A stretch of 12,899 nt of DNA, from NCBI GenBank assembly GCA_903953195.1, contig CAJBIS010000169.1, positions 1 to 12,899 on the forward strand, given 5' to 3'. The DNA is from an uncultured Actinomycetes bacterium (GTDB lineage Bacteria; Actinomycetota; Acidimicrobiia; Acidimicrobiales; Microtrichaceae). A program made the translations under genes and the position numbers. Below are positions 12,895 through 12,899 of this stretch, one piece after another (position 1 is the first letter of the stretch; each line of letters begins with the position of its first letter). Under the pieces are notes generated by a model. It made no database searches. It saw only the letters and a list, made by a program, of their open reading frames with translations, and was not told the origin of the DNA.

Positions 12895-12899
12895 GGCTC

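Overview
The window is a GC-rich, densely coded stretch of bacterial chromosome. GTG and TTG starts are frequent, and several starts sit a few bases after a -10-like hexamer, as in leaderless transcripts. Gene content (AlkB with a TetR regulator, a geranylgeranyl-reductase-family flavoprotein, METTL7-like methyltransferase, LipL/EstB-type serine hydrolase, lipoprotein hydrolase) points to a free-living high-GC actinobacterium, perhaps of the Acidimicrobiia/Ilumatobacter kind. The taxonomy is an inference from style and content. I see no tRNA, rRNA, CRISPR array, transposase, integrase or phage gene.

Left part (47-5711): poorly characterised genes. A reverse-strand pair encodes a divergent sigma-70-region-2-like protein (1389-2078) and a translationally coupled 449-residue protein of unknown function (47-1396). 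Facing away from them is a 65-residue acidic protein (2217-2414), and the 138-bp gap between holds two perfect 8-bp-arm hairpins. Next comes a reverse-strand 532-residue protein (2635-4233). I read it as a new-looking fusion: a two-domain DnaN/sliding-clamp-like N-terminus, a YbjN/TY-Chap (type III chaperone-like) middle, and a DUF3293-like C-terminus. Divergent from it is a von Willebrand factor A protein with a complete MIDAS (4434-5153). It ends at a strong GC hairpin, followed by a 15-bp minisatellite and a 135-codon orphan gene (5304-5711). This part is the best candidate for an undescribed system.

Middle (5739-9311): a secreted lipoprotein alpha/beta hydrolase with a PAF-acetylhydrolase/PETase-like layout converges on a class-C beta-lactamase-fold esterase (6746-7999) that has a 19-bp palindrome at its promoter. 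Upstream of the esterase on the same strand is a geranylgeranyl/menaquinone-reductase-type FAD enzyme (8100-9311).

Right (9393-12894): an aldo/keto reductase gene overlaps a methyltransferase gene through an unusual CTGA stop/start. A TetR regulator and alkane 1-monooxygenase AlkB then form an ATGA-coupled operon. Its promoter carries a near-perfect -35 box and a 10-bp-arm inverted repeat abutting the TetR start codon, a textbook layout for autorepression. AlkB is membrane-bound and hydroxylates the terminal carbon of alkanes. Its rubredoxin partner is not in the window and may lie just past the right edge.
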